From NCBI GenBank assembly GCA_938092015.1, contig CALKOT010000030.1, positions 1 to 55,461 on the forward strand: a stretch of 55,461 nt of DNA. The letters are read 5' to 3'. Numbering within the stretch: the stretch's first letter is position 1; each line of letters opens with the position of its first letter. The notes beneath the pieces are model-generated. The model worked only from the letters and a program-made list of their open reading frames with translations, made no database searches and was not told the DNA's origin. Both the position numbers and the translations under genes were made by a program. Source of the DNA: an uncultured Paracoccaceae bacterium (GTDB taxonomy: Bacteria; Pseudomonadota; Alphaproteobacteria; Rhodobacterales; Rhodobacteraceae). Positions 42,419 to 51,253 of this stretch are shown here, one piece after another.

Positions 42419-43476
42419 GCCTTGATGAAAGCCAACGATTGGGCGCAGGCGTCCGTTACCCGCACGGCGAGGCAATCCCAGCGCCGGGTGAAGCGGTAGA
42501 GGTTGCTGAAGGAATTCTCTGGTTCCGCTTGCCTTTGCCTTTGAAGCTGGACCACGTGAACATCTATGCGCTGGATGACGGCGATAGCTGGACCATTGTC
42601 GACACGGGGTTTCAGTCTGACGCAAGCTACGAGGCGTGGGAAACCGCGCTGAATGGGCCCCTGAAGGGCAAACCGGTCAAACGGGTTGTCGTGACACACC
42701 ATCATCCCGATCATATTGGTTTGGCTGGCTGGTTCAAAGAGGAACATGGGGCGGAGATTTACGCGACCCGCACGGCATGGCTGACAGCCCGGCTGATGAT
42801 TTCTGAGGATTCGGATGCTGCGTTCGAAGCGCAGATCCAACATATGACCCGCGCCGGCGCGCCAGAAGAAATGATTGAGCTGTCGCGCAAACGGCGTGGT
42901 TTTTTTGGTGGTTTTGTCCACCCGCTGACCCCGGGCTTCAAGCGGATCAAAGAAGGTGACAGGATCACGATGGGCGGGCGCGCGTGGCGTGTGTTCATCG
43001 GGAATGGTCACGCACCGGAACACGCTACATTCTGGTCCGCTGATGGTAAGCTGGTGCTTGCTGGTGATCAGATCCTGCCCAAAATTTCGCCCAACCTGGG
43101 GGTTTACGCATCCGAACCTGAGGCTGATCCGGTAGGTGAGTGGATTGAGGCATGTGAGCGGTTTGCAGCCTGTGCCCGCGAAGGCCATTTGGTGCTGCCG
43201 GGCCACAACCGGCCGTTCACCGGGCTGCCCAAGCGGCTGGATATGCTGATCGAAAATCATCACGGCGCGCTCAAAAGATTGAGAAAGTACCTTGCCGACT
43301 GGCGATCAGCTGTGGATTGCTTTGATACGATGTACAAACGCTCAATCCACAAGAATGAATTTGGCCTGGCCATGGTAGAGGCGATCGCGCACCTCAACCA
43401 TCTCTTCGATACGGGAGAGGCCGATAAACGCCTTGATTCGGATGGCATAGTACGGCTCCGAATGAAGGATGTCTAA
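42415..43476 (+). CDS. MBL-fold metallo-hydrolase
   Basis: 353 residues. The metallo-beta-lactamase motif is VVVTHHHPDHIGLAG (HxHxDH, residues about 93-100). Further ligands are His in GNGHAPEHATFW, Asp in LVLAGDQILP and His in LPGHNRPFTG. The C-terminal winged-helix-like extension (residues 265-353) is typical of LACTB2/hydroxyacylglutathione-hydrolase relatives. Overlaps the acyl-CoA dehydrogenase gene by four bases, suggesting a thioesterase-like role on the same acyl-CoA pathway (inference). Confidence 0.9.
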   Translation: MSLDESQRLGAGVRYPHGEAIPAPGEAVEVAEGILWFRLPLPLKLDHVNIYALDDGDSWTIVDTGFQSDASYEAWETALNGPLKGKPVKRVVVTHHHPDHIGLAGWFKEEHGAEIYATRTAWLTARLMISEDSDAAFEAQIQHMTRAGAPEEMIELSRKRRGFFGGFVHPLTPGFKRIKEGDRITMGGRAWRVFIGNGHAPEHATFWSADGKLVLAGDQILPKISPNLGVYASEPEADPVGEWIEACERFAACAREGHLVLPGHNRPFTGLPKRLDMLIENHHGALKRLRKYLADWRSAVDCFDTMYKRSIHKNEFGLAMVEAIAHLNHLFDTGEADKRLDSDGIVRLRMKDV

Positions 43477-43479
43477 GAT

Positions 43480-43947
43480 ATGAAAGACCCTATCGCTACG
43501 TCGGCGGAAGCCATGGAAAATGCAGCAATGCCAATCGCTCGCGTAGCGCATTGTGATCCAGATGCACCCGAAACATGTGAGCAGCGCCCTTTGCCTGAGG
43601 CGATCACCAAAAAGTCGCCAGAACAGAAATCGCCTGCTGAATGGGCGTATGAACGCATCATCCTCTACATCCAGAATTTTGAAGAACAGCTGGATAGTGA
43701 TCATGAGGTTGGCATGGGCTTCGCTGGCGGTGACGTTGGCAGCATGCGCATTCAGGGTGTTGGCTTTTTTGCGCCTGATCTTATCACGTTTTACGGGGCG
43801 GATGAGGCGGGCGCCAAAACGCAGATGGTCCAGCACGTCAGTCAGCTGAATGTCATGCTGAAATCCGCGCGTAAACTGCAGGAAGATGCCGAACCGAACC
43901 GGATTGGGTTCAATCTGGCTGCGTCGCTGGATGAAGGCGCCGGTTGA
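43480..43947 (+). CDS. DUF6173 family protein
   Basis: 155 residues, cytoplasmic. N-terminal 50 residues are low-complexity; the conserved part runs from SPAEWAYERIILYIQNFEEQ through EVGMGFAGGDVGSMRIQGVGFFAPDLITFYG to QLNVMLKSARKL. A small all-purpose domain of unknown function common in Rhodobacterales. Starts three bases after the MBL stop and overlaps the sulfotransferase start, so it is in the same operon. Confidence 0.75.
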   Translation: MKDPIATSAEAMENAAMPIARVAHCDPDAPETCEQRPLPEAITKKSPEQKSPAEWAYERIILYIQNFEEQLDSDHEVGMGFAGGDVGSMRIQGVGFFAPDLITFYGADEAGAKTQMVQHVSQLNVMLKSARKLQEDAEPNRIGFNLAASLDEGAG

Positions 43948-44705
43948 ACCACCTGCAATATCTTGGTGGGTTTAGACGGCATTATGTCGTTCTGCCTCAG
44001 CTTGGTGTTGGGTATGGCCGGATTCCTAAGGCTGCGAATTCCATGATCAAACGTCTTTTAGCCCGTGCTGCTGGGCTTGAGTATATGTTCGGTGATGAAG
44101 CGTTCAGCCAGGATCGCAACTGGCGTACGAAACAACCGAATGCCTATTTTTTGACAGGTGCGCAGGCGCGCCGAAGGTTCCCCGACCTCGTTCTTTTCAG
44201 TTTCGTCAGAGAGCCGCTGTCCAGGCTTGCATCGTGTTATCGGTCGAAGATCACCAGACCAGAGGCGCTACATGACAGTTTGCAGCGCGAGGGCCTGAAG
44301 AAAGACGTCAGTTTTCCAAAGTTCGTAAAGCATGTCTGTGGACGCTCAGACTGGCGTTCCAACATTCACTACAGATCACAGGCCCAGATCCTGAATATGC
44401 GCGGCGGAACGCCGCCAGATTTTATCGGACAGGTCGAACAGCTTGAGCTGCATTGGCGCATGTTGTCCGAGATGCTGGCGGACAGGGGACATGCGCAGCT
44501 GCCGTCATTACCCCGCCGAAAGAGGAACGCTACAGATTCGCAAATGAAAACCGGCGATCTGTTTGATGGGGGTCAGGGGCTGATCGAAATGGCGCAACGA
44601 CGTTACGCTGACGACTTGGCATTGTTCTATGGTGAGGCGCCCCTTCCAGGGCATCAAAATGGCGCCATTTTCTACGCCCGCGACAAACGTACAGACTATG
44701 CTTGA
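43944..44705 (+). CDS. sulfotransferase family 2 domain protein (TTG start)
   Basis: 253 residues. The 5'-phosphosulfate-binding motif is RIPKAANSMIKRLL (residues about 26-39) and the 3'-phosphate motif is SFVREPLSRLASCYRSK (near 92), the two PAPS-contact segments of carbohydrate sulfotransferases. Likely start is TTG at 43944, overlapping the DUF6173 stop. An acceptor sugar or peptide cannot be named; bacterial members sulfate exopolysaccharide or capsule. Confidence 0.8.
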   Translation: MNHLQYLGGFRRHYVVLPQLGVGYGRIPKAANSMIKRLLARAAGLEYMFGDEAFSQDRNWRTKQPNAYFLTGAQARRRFPDLVLFSFVREPLSRLASCYRSKITRPEALHDSLQREGLKKDVSFPKFVKHVCGRSDWRSNIHYRSQAQILNMRGGTPPDFIGQVEQLELHWRMLSEMLADRGHAQLPSLPRRKRNATDSQMKTGDLFDGGQGLIEMAQRRYADDLALFYGEAPLPGHQNGAIFYARDKRTDYA

Positions 44706-44759
44706 TCAAAAGCCTTTGCTAAAAGATACGATAACAACTTGGAAAAAGGGGCTTCATTT

Positions 44760-44894
44760 ATGAGCGATCACAAACACGGTGAGATGGACATCTCGGTGCA
44801 GGAAAAGACTTTTGACGGCTTTATCAAAACAGGCGTCTGGTCGTCAGTTATCGTTATTGCGCTTCTGATCTTCCTCGCCTTTGTGGGCATCTGA
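44760..44894 (+). CDS. aa3-type cytochrome c oxidase subunit IV (44 residues)
   Basis: A tiny single-helix subunit of the aa3 terminal oxidase. [20 protein letters not shown] is followed by [21 protein letters not shown], the characteristic EKTFxGF lead and C-terminal membrane helix. Ribosome site AAAGGGG ten bases upstream. The other oxidase subunits are elsewhere; in this group the subunit IV gene is normally unlinked from them. Confidence 0.9.
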   Translation: MSDHKHGEMDISVQEKTFDGFIKTGVWSSVIVIALLIFLAFVGI

Positions 44895-44925
44895 TCAGAC
44901 TTGAATGAAAATCAACGCGCCCTGA

Positions 44926-45807
44926 TCAAAGGGCGCGTGGTCCGCGGCCGCCATAGCGAGCTTCGACTTCCAGCTCATACCGACGAGATACTGGAATAAC
45001 TTCGCCATCGGTCAGTTCGATCTTCAGCGAACCGCGCTTTCCCACAACCGCAGAAACAGCTTCGTCGGAGATCCAGTGCGATCTGTGAACTTGCATGCCC
45101 TGGTATCTGCCAAGTTCCCGAACCGCATCGCCAAAACGATAGAGCGCCATACCACCCTGTCCTGTCGCTTTGATCTTCACGTAGTGTTCTTGCGCTTCGG
45201 CGGCCAAAATATCACCCCGAACAGGCGGTTGGCAGGCGAGAAGCAAGCCGGGCAATTCGACGTCTTCTACTGGCGCGCCCTTATCCGGGGTTTCAACTGC
45301 TTCGGTTGAAGTGGTTGAAACGGGCTGTGTCCGTAGTGGCGGCGGGTTAACGGCCGTTCTGTTACGTGCTTGCAGTGCCAAAAGGTAAGGCGCCAGCAGA
45401 ATCGCGGATATGATGATGTGGTTATCAATCAGGGATGCGGCCTCTATGCCGATCCGATTAAGAAGAACATTGGGTTCAGTCCGAAGCAGTTCCAGATCAC
45501 CGATAAGAAGGTCCATAGTGGTGACGGACATAACGAAATGCGGGAACGCCAGTGCACAGGCCAGCCCGGCATGCGCTAGCGGCGAAGACCGGCCTGTCAT
45601 TATCTGACCCAACGCAGCATAGGCCCCGATTACAATCAGGTAAGCCATGCCGATTCTGGCAATCCAATAGATGTATGCGCCGAACACCGACCAGTCCGGT
45701 CCTATGTTCGCTTCATGCGACGCAAGCGTCACCGCCAGCGCAAACGCCAGAATGACACTAGTCATGAATGGTCCGGGCTCGGACCCCTTGCCCACGGGAG
45801 TCTCCAT
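44926..45807 (-). CDS. LytTR DNA-binding regulator with N-terminal membrane helices
   Basis: 293 residues. Four hydrophobic helices (about 17-30, 42-65, 80-98, 128-146) form an N-terminal membrane domain. A Pro/Thr-rich linker follows, then the LytTR domain from about 195: LLACQPPVRGDILAAEAQEH, VHRSHWISDEAVSAVVGKRG and the closing IPVSRRYELEVEARYG. Regulators of this shape are frequent in Rhodobacterales; genes controlled unknown. A later Met (45765, MTSVILAF) is as likely a start, because neither candidate has a good ribosome site. Confidence 0.88.
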   Translation of the reverse strand: METPVGKGSEPGPFMTSVILAFALAVTLASHEANIGPDWSVFGAYIYWIARIGMAYLIVIGAYAALGQIMTGRSSPLAHAGLACALAFPHFVMSVTTMDLLIGDLELLRTEPNVLLNRIGIEAASLIDNHIIISAILLAPYLLALQARNRTAVNPPPLRTQPVSTTSTEAVETPDKGAPVEDVELPGLLLACQPPVRGDILAAEAQEHYVKIKATGQGGMALYRFGDAVRELGRYQGMQVHRSHWISDEAVSAVVGKRGSLKIELTDGEVIPVSRRYELEVEARYGGRGPRAL

Positions 45808-45910
45808 TCATGAAGCATGAACGGTTAGGGCCATTTAGTCCACTGGAAAACAACGCAAAACAAACGGCAAAAGCGGATTTATGGCTCATATACGCCGATA
45901 ATGAAGCCCG

Positions 45911-46126
45911 ATGGCGTTCTGCGAAGACATCGTTGCCAATGAATGGGGAAACGTCTTGATTCCTAATGACCGGTTCGGGTAAGGCCGGACAGATTTTGAT
46001 TCTGTCGTTCTCCACAAGGCGCTGGATCAAGCTACACAGGCGGATAACGAAGCGCTGCGTGATCTCCCTCCACGGCGCCAAGACATTCCCGGCGGCGCGA
46101 TGGTTCCGACAACCATCGCGCCGTTT
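45911..46126 (+). other. orphan plus-strand unit ending in a strong terminator; possible broken small gene
   Basis: Between the divergent LytTR gene and rpsU. The frame from ATG 45911 reads MAFCEDIVANEWGNVLIPN then DRFG, meets TAA at 45980-45982, and continues with protein-like sequence (DFDSVVLHKALDQATQADNE and LRDLPPRRQDIPGGAM) up to the terminator. An overlapping frame from 45810 (MKHERLGPFSPLENN) ends at 45959. I do not recognise either. The options are a small RNA or a decayed gene. This covers the 46088-46126 terminator. Confidence 0.3.
46091..46126 (+). terminator. intrinsic terminator, plus strand
   Basis: Perfect stem GGCGCGATGGTT / AACCATCGCGCC around CCGAC, followed by GTTTTCC. 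A strong GC-rich hairpin with a T-run, oriented to end a plus-strand transcript, though no clear gene precedes it. Confidence 0.7.
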
Positions 46127-46210
46127 TCCGTTTCAGGGCTGCGAAACTCCCAGCGTAGAATCTTAGACGTGGCCTGCTCTGGCGACGGTCATTTAATGGG
46201 CGGCAAAATG

Positions 46211-46240
46211 AAAAACCCCGCCAGGCGAACCTGACGGGGT
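46211..46240 (-). terminator. intrinsic terminator of rpsU
   Basis: Read on the minus strand: ACCCCGTCAGG-TTCG-CCTGGCGGGGT followed by TTTTCATTTT. A textbook tetraloop hairpin plus T-run, 68 bases after the rpsU stop. Confidence 0.8.
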
Positions 46241-46307
46241 TATCTTCGCGGGCGTAGGGCCCGGTCTGGTCTGACGACCTCAGCAGTGAAACTGCATCAG
46301 TCAGTGA

Positions 46308-46514
46308 TCAGAGCATACCTTCGCGCTGTAACTTCTTACGCGCCAGTTTGCGCGCACGACGGATAGCTTCTGCTTTTTCGCGAGCTCTCTTTACAGAGGG
46401 CTTTTCATAGTGTTGCCGAAGCTTCATTTCGCGAAAAATACCTTCACGCTGCATCTTCTTCTTGAGAGCGCGGAGGGCCTGATCGACATTGTTGTCACGA
46501 ACCATAACCTGCAC
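46308..46514 (-). CDS. rpsU: 30S ribosomal protein bS21
   Basis: 68 residues, very basic. [20 protein letters not shown] followed by [20 protein letters not shown] is diagnostic of bS21, which binds the small-subunit platform near the anti-Shine-Dalgarno. Single-gene transcript: divergent from COQ9 and closed by its own terminator. Confidence 0.97.
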   Translation of the reverse strand: MQVMVRDNNVDQALRALKKKMQREGIFREMKLRQHYEKPSVKRAREKAEAIRRARKLARKKLQREGML

Positions 46515-46611
46515 TTACGTCACCACCTTTCTAGTGTTGGAATTTCAGAAATCGCAGGAACGCGCTACATATCAGCCAACCCCAGACCTGTCCACCATAG
46601 GAACCGCGACA

Positions 46612-47331
46612 ATGTCAGATGCTCAGAACAACGATGCAACACCGTCGGCAGACCCGAAATCCCTGCTTTTAGAGGCTGCAATGCCTCATGTCGCCTTCGA
46701 TGGTTGGTCAGACGCGACGTTCAAGGCGGCAGTCGCTGATTCGGGTTTGGATAGCGAAACTGCCCATGCAATTGCCCCACGCCGGGGCCTTGACCTTGCG
46801 ATCATATTCCACAAGCAGGGCGACGAGGAAATGGTCGCCGCCATGGCGCAGCTTGACCTGAACGCGCTCAGATATCGTGATCGTGTAATCGCCTGCGTTC
46901 GAAAGCGGATAGAGATTGCCGGCGCCGATCGTGAGGCTGTGCGTAGGGGCGTCACGCTGTTTGCCTTGCCGTTCAATGCCGCAGAAGGCGCCAAGCTGAT
47001 CTGGGGCACGGCGGACGCGATCTGGACCGTTCTGGGCGACACGTCAAACGACTATAACTGGTATTCCAAGCGTACGATCCTGTCGGGCGTCTATTCATCT
47101 ACCGTGCTTTTCTGGTTGGGTGACGACAGCGAAGGCGCAGAACGCACCTGGGAATTCCTTGATCGTCGGATCGATGGCGTTATGCAATTTGAAAAGGTGA
47201 AAGCGCAGATGCGTGGCAACAAACTGGCGCAACTGGCATTATGGGGGCCAAAGCAGGCGTTGTCCCTGGTCAAGCCGCCTTCGGCGACCCGTACAGGGAC
47301 GCCGGTTGGTTTGCCTGGGCGTCGCAGCTAG
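46612..47331 (+). CDS. COQ9 family protein
   Basis: 239 residues. TetR-like helical fold with the COQ9 C-terminal domain: FDGWSDATFKAAVADSGLD at the start of the domain and YNWYSKRTILSGVYSSTVLFWL near residue 150. COQ9 presents ubiquinone intermediates to Coq7-type hydroxylases. Start at the ATG at 46612 with AGGAA upstream; the longer frame overlaps the rpsU promoter. Its TAG stop and the purK stop on the other strand share the palindrome CTAG. Confidence 0.92.
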   Translation: MSDAQNNDATPSADPKSLLLEAAMPHVAFDGWSDATFKAAVADSGLDSETAHAIAPRRGLDLAIIFHKQGDEEMVAAMAQLDLNALRYRDRVIACVRKRIEIAGADREAVRRGVTLFALPFNAAEGAKLIWGTADAIWTVLGDTSNDYNWYSKRTILSGVYSSTVLFWLGDDSEGAERTWEFLDRRIDGVMQFEKVKAQMRGNKLAQLALWGPKQALSLVKPPSATRTGTPVGLPGRRS

Positions 47332-48383
47332 GCGGAACGGGGGGACGTTGTGGTGACGTGCCCCATTTTCCGCCCGGGTCGCGCTTCGCCTTTGCCATAA
47401 AGATGGACGGCCCCGGGCAGAATGGCCCAGTTGTCGGCTTCATCACCGATCAGATTGACCATTACAGCATCTGAATGCCGCGCAGGGTCGCCAAGCGGCC
47501 ATCCGCAGATCGCGCGGATGTGCTGTTGAAACTGATCAACGGCGCATGCCTCAATCGTCCAATGCCCCGTGTTGTGAACCCGGGGGGCAATTTCGTTGAC
47601 CAGCAACGCGCCATCTTTGGTTTCAAATAGCTCCACCCCGATAACCCCGACATAGTCGAGCGCTGTGAGAATTCGCTTGGCGATCTCGAATGCTTCGTCA
47701 GGCGGGCCACATGGCACTGTGGTTTTACGCAGGATGCCTTCGCTATGCTCATTCTCGCCCGGATCGAATACAGCGACTGTCCCATCAAGACCGCGCACTG
47801 CAATCACCGAAACCTCTCGGCGGAAATCTGCGAACCCTTCCAGAATTGCCGGCGCGCCGGCCATTGCCTCAAGCGCCGCATCGGCGTCTGCAGGTGTCAT
47901 GATCCGCGCTTGCCCTTTGCCATCTTAGCCAAAGCGACGGGTTTTGATGATCGATGGCGCGCCAATTTCTTCCAGCGCTTTCGCTAACGAGGCAGCGTCG
48001 TCCACTGCAGCATAAGGAACGGTGGGTGCGCCCGCTACGTTCAGGAAATTTTTCTCGACGATGCGGTCCTGCGCGGCGGCCAGGGCCGCCCGGCCGGGAC
48101 GAACCGGCACCAAAGGTTCCAACGCATCGACCGCACTGGCTGGAACGTTCTCAAACTCATAAGTCACGACGTCGACTTCTGCGGCGAAGGCGGCAAGCTT
48201 GGCTGCGTCATCATAAGTGCCCTGAGACGTCTTTGCAGAAACCTCGCCTGCTGGCGGGTTGTCTTCCGGACAATAGATGTGGGCGTGAAGGCCCAGCTGT
48301 GCGGCTGCAATGGCAAGCATGCGCCCCAATTGCCCGCCGCCAAGAATGCCTACGGTCGAACCCGGTCCCAGAACTTCAGACAT
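47328..48383 (-). pseudogene. purK: N5-carboxyaminoimidazole ribonucleotide synthase PurK interrupted by in-frame TAA
   Basis: Would be 351 residues: an ATP-grasp enzyme that makes N5-CAIR from AIR, bicarbonate and ATP in purine synthesis. The N-terminal part (48383 to 47928) has VGILGGGQLGRMLAIAAAQLG and TYEFENVPASA, and ends KTRRFG. TAA at 47925-47927 stands exactly where the family has the Tyr of RRFGYDGKGQ, and the frame continues DGKGQARI, FRREVSVIAVRGLDG, VNEIAPRVHNTGHWTIEA to the normal end at 47328. A one-base change of TAT or TAC accounts for it. Overlaps purE by 8 bases. If real, the strain cannot use the PurK-PurE route and would need purines or another CAIR route. Confidence 0.9.
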
Positions 48384-48864
48384 CGGATGGTGCCTCAGTT
48401 ACGGCTTCGGTCTGCGCTGCGCGCCATGCGTCCAGCCGTGTTGCAAGATCAGGGTCTGTTGTGGCGATAATCCCCGCAGCCAGAAGACCGGCGTTGGCGG
48501 CGCCCGCCGCACCGATAGCCAGCGTTCCTACTGGAACGCCCTTGGGCATCTGAACAATTGAAAGAAGGCTGTCCTGCCCTGACAGCGCCTTGGATTGCAC
48601 CGGTACGCCCAGCACAGGAACCCGTGTTTTAGCAGCAATCATGCCGGGAAGATGGGCTGCGCCGCCAGCGCCCGCGATGATTACCCGAAGGCCCCGGTCC
48701 GCGGCAGCCTCAGCATAGGCGAACATGCGATCTGGCGTGCGATGTGCAGATACGATACGCGCCTCATGCGGAACGCCCAACAAGGTTAAGATATCCGTCG
48801 CCTCTTTCATCGTGGGCCAGTCTGACTGACTGCCCATGACCACGCCGACCAGCGGATCGCTCAT
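48376..48864 (-). CDS. purE: 5-(carboxyamino)imidazole ribonucleotide mutase PurE
   Basis: 162 residues, class I PurE, which moves the carboxylate of N5-CAIR to give CAIR. Seen: [46 protein letters not shown] and [21 protein letters not shown]. First of the purE-purK pair; the second gene is broken. Confidence 0.97.
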   Translation of the reverse strand: MSDPLVGVVMGSQSDWPTMKEATDILTLLGVPHEARIVSAHRTPDRMFAYAEAAADRGLRVIIAGAGGAAHLPGMIAAKTRVPVLGVPVQSKALSGQDSLLSIVQMPKGVPVGTLAIGAAGAANAGLLAAGIIATTDPDLATRLDAWRAAQTEAVTEAPSDV

Positions 48865-48929
48865 CGCGAAGACCTCCCACAGGGAAAAAAGAATCGAAGA
48901 CTATAGCTACAGAGGCGCCTCGCGCAAGA

Positions 48930-49172
48930 TCAGGCGATGATATCCGGCAAAACCTGATCTTCCAGCGCCGCGATGCGGTCTTTCAACGCCAGCTTTTGCT
49001 TTTTCAGTCGCCTCACATCCAATGCATTGGCAGCGGCGGACGCATCGCTGAGCAGAGCGATCTCACCATCGAGACTTCGGTGGCGTTGGCGCAATTCGGA
49101 CAGTTGAGCCTCTAGAATCGAGTGTCTGTCCATCAGGCCGTCGGTGGGGGGAATCGCTTCTTCATCCTTCAT
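48930..49172 (-). CDS. DUF465 (YdcH-type) small coiled-coil protein
   Basis: 80 residues, helical hairpin with HSILEAQLSELRQRHRSLDG in the first helix and VRRLKKQKLALKDRIAALED in the second; this is the DUF465 pattern. Cytoplasmic, function unknown. Alone between purE and the S49 peptidase, on the minus strand. Confidence 0.85.
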   Translation of the reverse strand: MKDEEAIPPTDGLMDRHSILEAQLSELRQRHRSLDGEIALLSDASAAANALDVRRLKKQKLALKDRIAALEDQVLPDIIA

Positions 49173-49241
49173 CCCACGATATTATCATGTTGTTCGCACG
49201 AAAGCGTTGCCGATCTGCCCCCTCAAGACTAAATACGGGCG

Positions 49242-50057
49242 ATGTTTGCAAAACTCAGAGAAAAACTTGGTGGCCCGCTGAACCGCGCGCCTGTCGTCAG
49301 TGTCCTTCGACTGCATGGCGCCATTGGCGGCGGGGGCGGATTACGAGGCGGCTTGAATGACGCCGCGCTGGCGACGCAGATAGAGCAGGCTTTTGCGCCG
49401 AAACGATTGAAAGCGGTGGCGCTTTCAATCAACTCGCCCGGCGGATCGCCAACGCAAAGCGCCTTGATCGCCGCACGCATTCGACGGTTGGCGTTGGAGC
49501 GTGAGGTTAAGGTCTATGCCTTTTGCGAAGATGTAGCGGCCTCTGGTGGATACTGGTTGGCGACGGCGGGTGATGAAATTTGGGCCGATGATAACTCGAT
49601 CATCGGGTCCATCGGCGTGATCTACGCTGGGTTCGGGTTTCAGGCGCTGCTTGAAAAGCAGGGAATTGAGCGTCGCGTTCACACCGCTGGCGAATCCAAA
49701 TCCATGCTTGATCCGTTCAAACCGGAAAATCCTGACGATGTCGCCCGTATCAAGACGCTGCAGGAACAGATTCATCAGAATTTCATCAGTCAGGTGAAAA
49801 GTCGGCGCGGCCTGAAACTGGCTGATCAAAACCTCTTCACCGGGGATGTCTGGGTGGGCGAAGGCGCCCGCGAAGTTGGGCTGATCGACGGGGTTGGCCA
49901 TCTGGTTCCGAAAATGAAAGATATCTTTGGTGAAAAAGTGCGTCTGAACGTGATCACGCAGAAACGTTCGTTCTTTCAACGCCTTGGCGCACCTGGCGTG
50001 CAGGATGTCGCCTTCGCGGTAGAGGAACGGGCGCTGTGGTCACGGTTTGGTCTTTAG
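49242..50057 (+). CDS. S49 family peptidase (SppA/SohB-like)
   Basis: 271 residues without a clear membrane anchor. The catalytic Ser is in EDVAASGGYWLATAGDEI (near residue 100) and the Lys general base in AGESKSMLDP (near 154), the dyad of signal peptide peptidase A-type enzymes. ALSINSPGGSPTQSALIA is the SPGG region. Probably degrades signal peptides or misfolded membrane proteins. Followed by a small membrane protein and an exchanger in the same direction. Confidence 0.92.
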   Translation: MFAKLREKLGGPLNRAPVVSVLRLHGAIGGGGGLRGGLNDAALATQIEQAFAPKRLKAVALSINSPGGSPTQSALIAARIRRLALEREVKVYAFCEDVAASGGYWLATAGDEIWADDNSIIGSIGVIYAGFGFQALLEKQGIERRVHTAGESKSMLDPFKPENPDDVARIKTLQEQIHQNFISQVKSRRGLKLADQNLFTGDVWVGEGAREVGLIDGVGHLVPKMKDIFGEKVRLNVITQKRSFFQRLGAPGVQDVAFAVEERALWSRFGL

Positions 50058-50069
50058 GGGGACACGCCG

Positions 50070-50285
50070 ATGTTGATGAAAATCCTGATCTTTTTAGCCG
50101 TTATCATCGGCGTCTTTGTTGTAGCGCGCATGGGCGCAGCCAGCGCCTTCAGACCGGCATCGCGCAAAGCGAAGGTAGACAAAGGGCCGAGCAAGCCTGT
50201 TGAGGATATGCGGCCCTGCACAGTATGCGGATCTTTCATAGTCGTTGGCGAAGCCTGTAGTTGTGGTCAGACCCCAACACCATGA
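50070..50285 (+). CDS. small membrane-anchored protein with Cys cluster (PP0621-like)
   Basis: 71 residues. One N-terminal membrane helix (ILIFLAVIIGVFVVARM), a basic linker, and CTVCGSFIVVGEACSCG at the C-terminus, a four-Cys knuckle likely to bind zinc. Similar small proteins are found in many proteobacteria with unknown role. Its stop overlaps the exchanger start by four bases. Confidence 0.65.
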   Translation: MLMKILIFLAVIIGVFVVARMGAASAFRPASRKAKVDKGPSKPVEDMRPCTVCGSFIVVGEACSCGQTPTP

Positions 50286-51232
50286 TTGAAGACATCCTCT
50301 ACATTTCCGCCGGCCTGATCATGCTGGTCTTTGGCGGCGACGCGCTTGTGCGCGGCGCGGTGGGTCTGTCTCTGAAATTGGGCCTCTCGGCATTGGTGGT
50401 CAGTCTGACCGTTGTGGCTTTTGGCACGTCTGCGCCTGAACTGATCGTTGGCATCGAGGCGACGATCCTTGGCTCACCCGGGCTTGTCTATGGCAATGTC
50501 GTCGGATCAAACATCGCGAACGTTCTTTTGGTGCTAGGCGTTCCCCTGTTGATCGCGCCCATTGTCACCACGCAACGAGGCATGCGCCGAAATCTGGTGA
50601 TGATGCTTGCGACGACAGTGCTCTTTATGGCCATTGCGGGAAATGGCGGTTTGTATTTCTGGGTTGGCGTCGCCTTCCTCGTCATGTTGGGTGCGCTGAT
50701 CTTTGATGCTTACTATATGGCGATGAAGGACCCTGACATCGTCGATCTGTCAGAAGTGGACGACGATGCCGCTTGCGATCCGAGCTGGAAGGTCGGGGCG
50801 TTGGTGGTTGGCGGCATTATCCTATTGCCGCTTGGCGCCAAGTTGCTGGTCGATGGGTCTAAGTCCATCGCGTTTGAGTTGGGGATGTCAGAGGCCGCTA
50901 TTGGGCTGACCATCGTTGCAGTTGGGACGTCACTTCCCGAATTGGCGACAACAGTTATGGCGGCGATACGCCGTCAGGCGGATGTGGCTGTCGGCAATGT
51001 CATTGGCTCAAACCTGTTCAACATTCTCGCTGTTATGGGCGGCTCAGCCCTTTTTGGGGCTTTGCCGACGCCAGAAGGGTTCTTCGATCTGGATTTCTGG
51101 ATCATGCTTGCGGCGTCACTCGCGCTTGCGCCATTTATCTTCATGAAGCGTACAATGACCAGGTTTGTCGGCGTTGTGTTTCTGATCGCCTATGTCGCCT
51201 ATATCGTTCTTGCGCTTGGGCCGCGCATGTAG
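50282..51232 (+). CDS. calcium/sodium antiporter (CaCA family, YrbG-like)
   Basis: 316 residues, ten membrane helices. The two inverted alpha-repeats that form the ion site are seen: VVAFGTSAPELIVGIEA with GNVVGSNIANVLLVLG, and VAVGTSLPELATTVMAA with GNVIGSNLFNILAVMG. Exchanges cytoplasmic Ca2+ for Na+ (or K+). An acidic cytoplasmic loop (SEVDDDAAC) lies between them. Start in an ATGA overlap with the preceding gene. Confidence 0.95.
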   Translation: MIEDILYISAGLIMLVFGGDALVRGAVGLSLKLGLSALVVSLTVVAFGTSAPELIVGIEATILGSPGLVYGNVVGSNIANVLLVLGVPLLIAPIVTTQRGMRRNLVMMLATTVLFMAIAGNGGLYFWVGVAFLVMLGALIFDAYYMAMKDPDIVDLSEVDDDAACDPSWKVGALVVGGIILLPLGAKLLVDGSKSIAFELGMSEAAIGLTIVAVGTSLPELATTVMAAIRRQADVAVGNVIGSNLFNILAVMGGSALFGALPTPEGFFDLDFWIMLAASLALAPFIFMKRTMTRFVGVVFLIAYVAYIVLALGPRM

Positions 51233-51253
51233 ACCAAGCCGAGGAGGCTTCAA

